From: Diadophis punctatus similis
Taxonomy: Eukaryota > Chordata > Lepidosauria > Squamata > Dipsadidae
Reading direction: 5' to 3'
Length of the DNA: 64,000 nucleotides
Assembly: GCA_023053685.1 (NCBI GenBank)
Contig: JALIGW010000002.1
Coordinates: 252,849,239-252,913,238, forward strand
The notes below the pieces were generated by a model. That model ran no database searches. It was not told the DNA's origin and was given only the letters and a program-made list of their open reading frames with translations. This document shows, piece by piece, positions 58,901 to 64,000 of this stretch. The first letter of the stretch is position 1. Every line of letters starts with the position of its first letter. A program made the translations under genes and the position numbers.

Positions 58901-61900
58901 GTTAACCGCAGTGGACGGGTGAAGGCACCGTGGCTAGTCGTTGCCCATTAGTCATTTTTTCCGATGGCTGCCCCCCCCCCGCCTTGAGTTTTGACAGAGG
59001 AGGAATTTGTGAGGTTTGGTTAACCGCAGTGGACGGGGTGAAGGCACCGTGGCTAGTCGTTGCCCATTAGTCATTTTTTCCGATGGCTGCCCCCCCCCCC
59101 GCCTTGAGTTTTGACAGAGGAGGAATTTGTGAGGTTCGGTTAACCGCAGTGGACGGGGTGAAGGCACCGTGGCTAGTCGTTGCCCATTAGTCATTTTTTC
59201 CGATGGCTCCCCCCCCCCGCCTTGAGTTTTGACAGAGGAGGAATTTGTGAGGTTTGGTTAACCGCAGTGGACGGGGTGAAGGCACCGTGGCTAGTCGTTG
59301 CCCATTAGTCATTTTTTCCGATGGCTCCCCCCCCCCCTTGAGTTTTGACAGAGGAGGAATTCCTGAGGTTCGGTTAACCGCAGTGGACGGGGTGAAGGCA
59401 CCGTGGCTAGTCGTTGCCCATTAGTCATTTTTTCCGATGGCTCCCCCCCCCGCCTTGAGTTTTGACAGAGGAGGAATTTGTGAGGTTCGGTTAACCGCAG
59501 TGGACGGGGTGAAGACACCGTGGCTAGTCGTTGCCCATTAGTCATTTTTTCCGATGGCTGCCCCCCCCCCCCTTGAGTTTTGACAGAGGAGGAATTTGTG
59601 AGGTTTGGTTAACCGCAGTGGACAGGGTGAAGGCACCGTGGCTAGTCGTTGCCCATTAGTCATTTTTTCCGATGGCTCCCCCCCCCCCGCCTTGAGTTTT
59701 GACAGAGGAGGAATTTGTGAGGTTCGGTTAACCGCAGTGGACGGGGTGAAGGCACCGTGGCTAGTCGTTGCCCATTAGTCATTTTTTCCGATGGCTGCCC
59801 CCCCCCCCTTGAGTTTTAACAGAGGAGGAATTCCTGAGGTTCGGTTAACCGCAGTGGACGGGGTGAAGGCACCGTGGCTAGTCGTTGCCCATTAGTCATT
59901 TTTTCCGATGGCTGCCCCCCCCCCGCCTTGAGTTTTGACAGAGGAGGAATTCCTGAGGTTCGGTTAACCGCAGTGGACGGGGTGAAGGCACCGTGGCTAG
60001 TCGTTGCCCATTAGTCATTTTTTCCGATGGCTCCCCCCCCCCCGCCTTGAGTTTTGACAGAGGAGGAATTTGTGAGGTTTGGTTAACCGCAGTGGACGGG
60101 GTGAAGGCACCGTGGCTAGTCGTTGCCCATTAGTCATTTTTTCCGATGGCTCCCCCCCCCCGCCTTGAGTTTTGACAGAGGAGGAATTTGTGAGGTTTGG
60201 TTAACCGCAGTGGACGGGGTGAAGGCACCGTGGCTAGTCGTTGCCCATTAGTCATTTTTTCCGATGGCTGCCCCCCACCCTTGAGTTTTGACAGAGGAGG
60301 AATTCCTGAGGTTCGGTTAACCGCAGTGGACGGGGTGAAGGCACCGTGGCTAGTCGTTGCCCATTAGTCATTTTTTCCGATGGCTCCCCACCCCGCCTTG
60401 AGTTTTGACAGAGGAGGAATTTGTGAGGTTCGGTTAACCGCAGTGGACGGGGTGAAGGCACCGTGGCTAGTCGTTGCCCATTAGTCATTTTTTCCGATGG
60501 CTCCCCCCCCCCCTTGAGTTTTGACAGAGGAGGAATTCCTGAGGTTTGGTTAACCGCAGTGGATGGGGTGAAGGCACCGTGGCTAGTCGTTGCCCATTAG
60601 TCATTTTTTCCGATGGCTGCCCCCCCCCCGCCTTGAGTTTTGACAGAGGAGGAATTTGTGAGGTTTGGTTAACCGCAGCGGACGGGGTGAAGGCACCGTG
60701 GCTAGTCGTTGCCCATTAGTCATTTTTTCCGATGGCTGCCCCCCCCCCGCCTTGAGTTTTGACAGAGGAGGAATTTGTGAGGTTCGGTTAACCGCAGTGG
60801 ACGGGGTGAAGGCACCGTGGCTAGTCGTTGCCCATTAGTCATTTTTTCCGATGGCTCCCCCCCCCCTTGAGTTTTGACAGAGGAGGAATTTGTGAGGTTT
60901 GGTTAACCGCAGTGGACGGGGTGAAGGCACCGTGGCTAGTCGTTGCCCATTAGTCATTTTTTCCGATGGCTCCCCCCCCCCGCCTTGAGTTTTGACAGAG
61001 GAGGAATTCCTGAGGTTCGGTTAACCGCAGTGGACGGGGTGAAGGCACCGTGGCTAGTCGTTGCCCATTAGTCATATTTTCCGATGGCTGCCCCCCCCCC
61101 GCCTTGAGTTTTGACAGAGGAGGAATTTGTGAGGTTCGGTTAACCGCAGTGGACGGGGTGAAGGCACCGTGGCTAGTCGTTGCCCATTAGTCATTTTTTC
61201 CGATGGCTCCCCCCCCCGCCTTGAGTTTTGACAGAGGAGGAATTTGTGAGGTTCGGTTAACCGCAGTGGACGGGGTGAAGGCACCGTGGCTAGTCGTTGC
61301 CCATTAGTCATTTTTTCCGATGGCTGCCCCCCCCCTTGAGTTTTGACAGAGGAGGAATTTGTGAGGTTTGGTTAACCGCAGTGGACAGGGTGAAGGCACC
61401 GTGGCTAGTCGTTGCCCATTAGTCATTTTTTCCGATGGCTGCCCCCCCCCCTTGAGTTTTGACAGAGGAGGAATTTGTGAGGTTTGGTTAACCGCAGTGG
61501 ACGGGGTGAAGGCACCGTGGCTAGTCGTTGCCCATTAGTCATTTTTCCCCATGGCTTGCCCCCCCCTCCGCCTTGAGTTTTGACAGAGGAGGAATTTGTG
61601 AGGTTTGGTTAACCGCAGTGGACGGGGTGAAGGCACCGTGGCTAGTCGTTGCCCATTAGTCATTTTTTCCGATGGCTGCCCCCCCCCTCCGCCTTGAGTT
61701 TTGACAGAGGAGGAATTCCTGAGGTTTGGTTAACCGCAGTGGACGGGGTGAAGGCACCGTGGCTAGTCGTTGCCCATTAGTCATTTTTTCCGATGGCTGC
61801 CCCCCCCCCCTTGAGTTTTGACAGAGGACGAATTTGTGAGGTTTGGTTAACAGCAGTGGACGGGGTGAAGGCACCGTGGCTAGTCGTTGCCCATTAGTCA

Positions 61901-64000
61901 TTTTTTCCGATGGCTGCCCCCCCCCCCTTGAGTTTTGACAGAGGAGGAATTCCTGAGGTTTGGTTAACCGCAGTGGACGGGGTGAAGGCACCGTGGCTAG
62001 TCGTTGCCCATTAGTCATTTTTCCCCATGGCTGCCCCCCCCCCCGCCTTGAGTTTTGACAGAGGAGGAATTCCTGAGGTTTGGTTAACAGCAGTGGACGG
62101 GGTGAAGGCACCGTGGCTAGTCGTTGGCCATTAGTCATTTTTTCCGATGGCTGCCCCCCCCCTTGAGTTTTGACAGAGGAGGAATTCCTGAGGTTTGGTT
62201 AACAGCAGTGGACGGGGTGAAGGCACCGTGGCTAGTCGTTGCCCATTAGTCATTTTTTCCGATGGCTCCCCCCCCCCCCGCCTTGAGTTTTGACAGAGGA
62301 GGAATTTGTGAGGTTTGGTTAACCGCAGTGGATGGGGTGAAGGCACCGTGGCTAGTCGTTGCCCATTAGTCATTTTTTCCGATGGCTGCCCCCCCCCCTT
62401 GAGTTTTGACAGAGGAGGAATTCCTGAGGTTTGGTTAACAGCAGTGGACGGGGTGAAATCACCGTGGCTAGTCGTTGCCCATTAGTCATTTTTTCCGATG
62501 GCTGCCCCCCCCTTGAGTTTTGACAGAGGAGGAATTCCTGAGGTTTGGTTAACAGCAGTGGACGGGGTGAAGGCACCGTGGCTAGTCGTTGCCCATTAGT
62601 CATTTTTTCCGATGGCTGCCCCCCCCCTTGAGTTTTGACAGAGGAGGAATTCCTGAGGTTTGGTTAACAGCAGTGGACGGGGTGAAGGCACCGTGGCTAG
62701 TCGTTGCCCATTAGTCATTTTTTCCGATGGCTCCCCCCCCCGCCTTGAGTTTTGACAGAGGAGGAATTTGTGAGGTTTGGTTAACCGCAGTGGATGGGGT
62801 GAAGGCACCGTGGCTAGTCGTTGCCCATTAGTCATTTTTTCCGATGGCTGCCCCCCCCCCTTGAGTTTTGACAGAGGAGGAATTTGTGAGGTTTGGTTAA
62901 CCGCAGTGGACAGGGTGAAGGCACCGTGGCTAGTCGTTGCCCATTAGTCATTTTTTCCGATGGCTGCCCCCCCCCTTGAGTTTTGACAGAGGAGGAATTT
63001 GTGAGGTTTGGTTAACCGCAGTGGACGGGGTGAAGGCACCGTGGCTAGTCGTTGCCCATTAGTCATTTTTCCCCATGGCTTGCCCCCCCCCTCCGCCTTC
63101 AGTTTTGACAGAGGAGGAATTTGTGAGGTTTGGTTAACAGCAGTGGACGGGGTGAAGGCACCGTGGCTAGTCGTTGCCCATTAGTCATTTTTTCCGATGG
63201 CTGCCCCCCCCCTCCGCCTTGAGTTTTGACAGAGGAGGAATTCCTGAGGTTTGGTTAACCGCAGTGGACGGGGTGAAATCACCGTGGCTAGTCGTTGCCC
63301 ATTAGTCATTTTCCCCCATGGCTTGCCCCCCCCTCCGCCTTGAGTTTTGACAGAGGAGGAATTCCTGAGGTTTGGTTAACCGCAGTGGACGGGGTGAAGG
63401 CACCGTGGCTAGTCGTTGCCCATTAGTCATTTTTCCCCATGGCTGCCCCCCCCCCGCCTTGAGTTTTGACAGAGGAGGAATTCCTGAGGTTTGGTTAACA
63501 GCAGTGGACGGGGTGAAGGCACCGTGGCTAGTCGTTGCCCATTAGTCATTTTTTCCGATGGCTGCCCCCCCCCCTTGAGTTTTGACAGAGGAGGAATTCC
63601 TGAGGTTTGGTTAACAGCAGTGGACGGGGTGAAGGCACCGTGGCTAGTCGTTGCCCATTAGTCATTTTTTCCGATGGCTGCCCCCCCCCTTGAGTTTTGA
63701 CAGAGGAGGAATTTGTGAGGTTTGGTTAACAGCAGTGGACGGGGTGAAGGCACCGTGCCTAGTCGTTGCCCATTAGTCATTTTTTTCCGATGGCTGCCCC
63801 CCCCCCTTGAGTTTTGACAGAGGAGGAATTTGTGAGGTTTGGTTAACCGCAGTGGACGGGGTGAAGGCACCGTGGCTAGTCGTTGCCCATTAGTCATTTT
63901 TCCCCATGGCTGCCCCCCCCCCGCCTTGAGTTTTGACAGAGGAGGAATTCCTGAGGTTTGGTTAACAGCAGTGGACGGGGTGAAGGCACCGTGGCTAGTC
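52983..64000 (+). repeat. 117-bp satellite array, about 94 monomers, open at the right edge
   Basis: Each monomer runs AGTTTTGACAGAGGAGGAA, TTCCTGAGG or TTTGTGAGG, TTCGGTTAACC or TTTGGTTAACC, GCAGTGGACGGGGTG, CACCGTGGCTAGTCG, then TTTTTTCCGATGGCT and a run of 6-15 C, sometimes with GCC before TTGAG. Length varies from about 114 to 121 bp, almost wholly through the C-run. The first monomer still shows block D features (TTTTGGTTAACC, GTTGGCCATTAG). No gene, transposon or unique sequence interrupts the array within the window. Confidence 0.98.

Noticed and set aside
53649..63897. Many - strand open frames of 77-198 residues starting MTNGQRLATVPSPRP across the satellite
   Set aside because: They are the satellite monomer read in one frame; they stay open only where monomer length is a multiple of three, and they break whenever the C-run changes length. 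No start context, no domain.
52983..64000. Regular repeats suggestive of a CRISPR array
   Set aside because: Monomers abut with no unique spacers, the unit is about 117 bp, and the genome is vertebrate.

Overview
The window is vertebrate nuclear DNA, almost certainly from a squamate reptile and most likely an advanced snake. The evidence is the repeat mix: CR1, L2, RTE, R4/Dong-like and L1 LINEs side by side, tRNA-derived SINEs of squamate type, many CAG-ended hAT elements with 8-bp target duplications, and LINE fragments with an (AGAAT)n tail of the kind known from snakes. Genes are split by introns and are C2H2 zinc-finger genes with SCAN and KRAB exons. Nothing bacterial or phage-like is present. 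Species and chromosome cannot be read from the sequence.

Region 1 (1-32.2 kb) is a tandem cluster of SCAN-KRAB-C2H2 zinc-finger genes, all on the + strand. Gene A contributes only its last exon (14 fingers). Gene B (12075-15743) and gene C (17881-21968) are complete four-exon paralogs: SCAN, linker, KRAB-A, finger array. Their introns and CpG-rich 5' flanks are nearly identical. Around them lie a decayed SCAN exon (10158-10397), a decayed finger remnant (about 26.75 kb), a broken finger array D (28.8-29.3 kb) and, after every array, further fingers that have lost their frame. Between the genes are a broken hAT transposase on the - strand (3373-5572) and many TE fragments, several datable because a paralogous position keeps the empty site.

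Region 2 (32.4-53 kb) is built from an unclassified GC-rich unit of about 3.7 kb in head-to-tail order (sub-blocks A-B-C-D-E-F; one copy complete or nearly so at 32655-36395, a truncated copy at 36396-37458, a long copy at 48235-52362 and a partial one after it). It is broken by (AGAAT)-tailed LINE pieces and by a nearly full-length but dead CR1 (about 40.9-45.9 kb). Block D carries a TATA-like box exactly 46 bp before an ATG in three copies, with a single 123-bp monomer just upstream.

Region 3 (52983-64000 and beyond) is one uninterrupted array of roughly 94 monomers of about 117 bp. The monomer is the one that is single-copy in block D, where a 19-bp direct repeat flanks it. The array therefore seems to have been seeded inside the macrorepeat and then amplified with higher-order structure.

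The zinc-finger proteins are expected to be nuclear DNA-binding regulators. Their setting beside a dense and partly young repeat landscape fits the usual arms-race picture for KRAB zinc-finger clusters, but that link is inference. Coordinates of LINE/SINE fragments are approximate; splice junctions, target duplications and array limits were read base by base.
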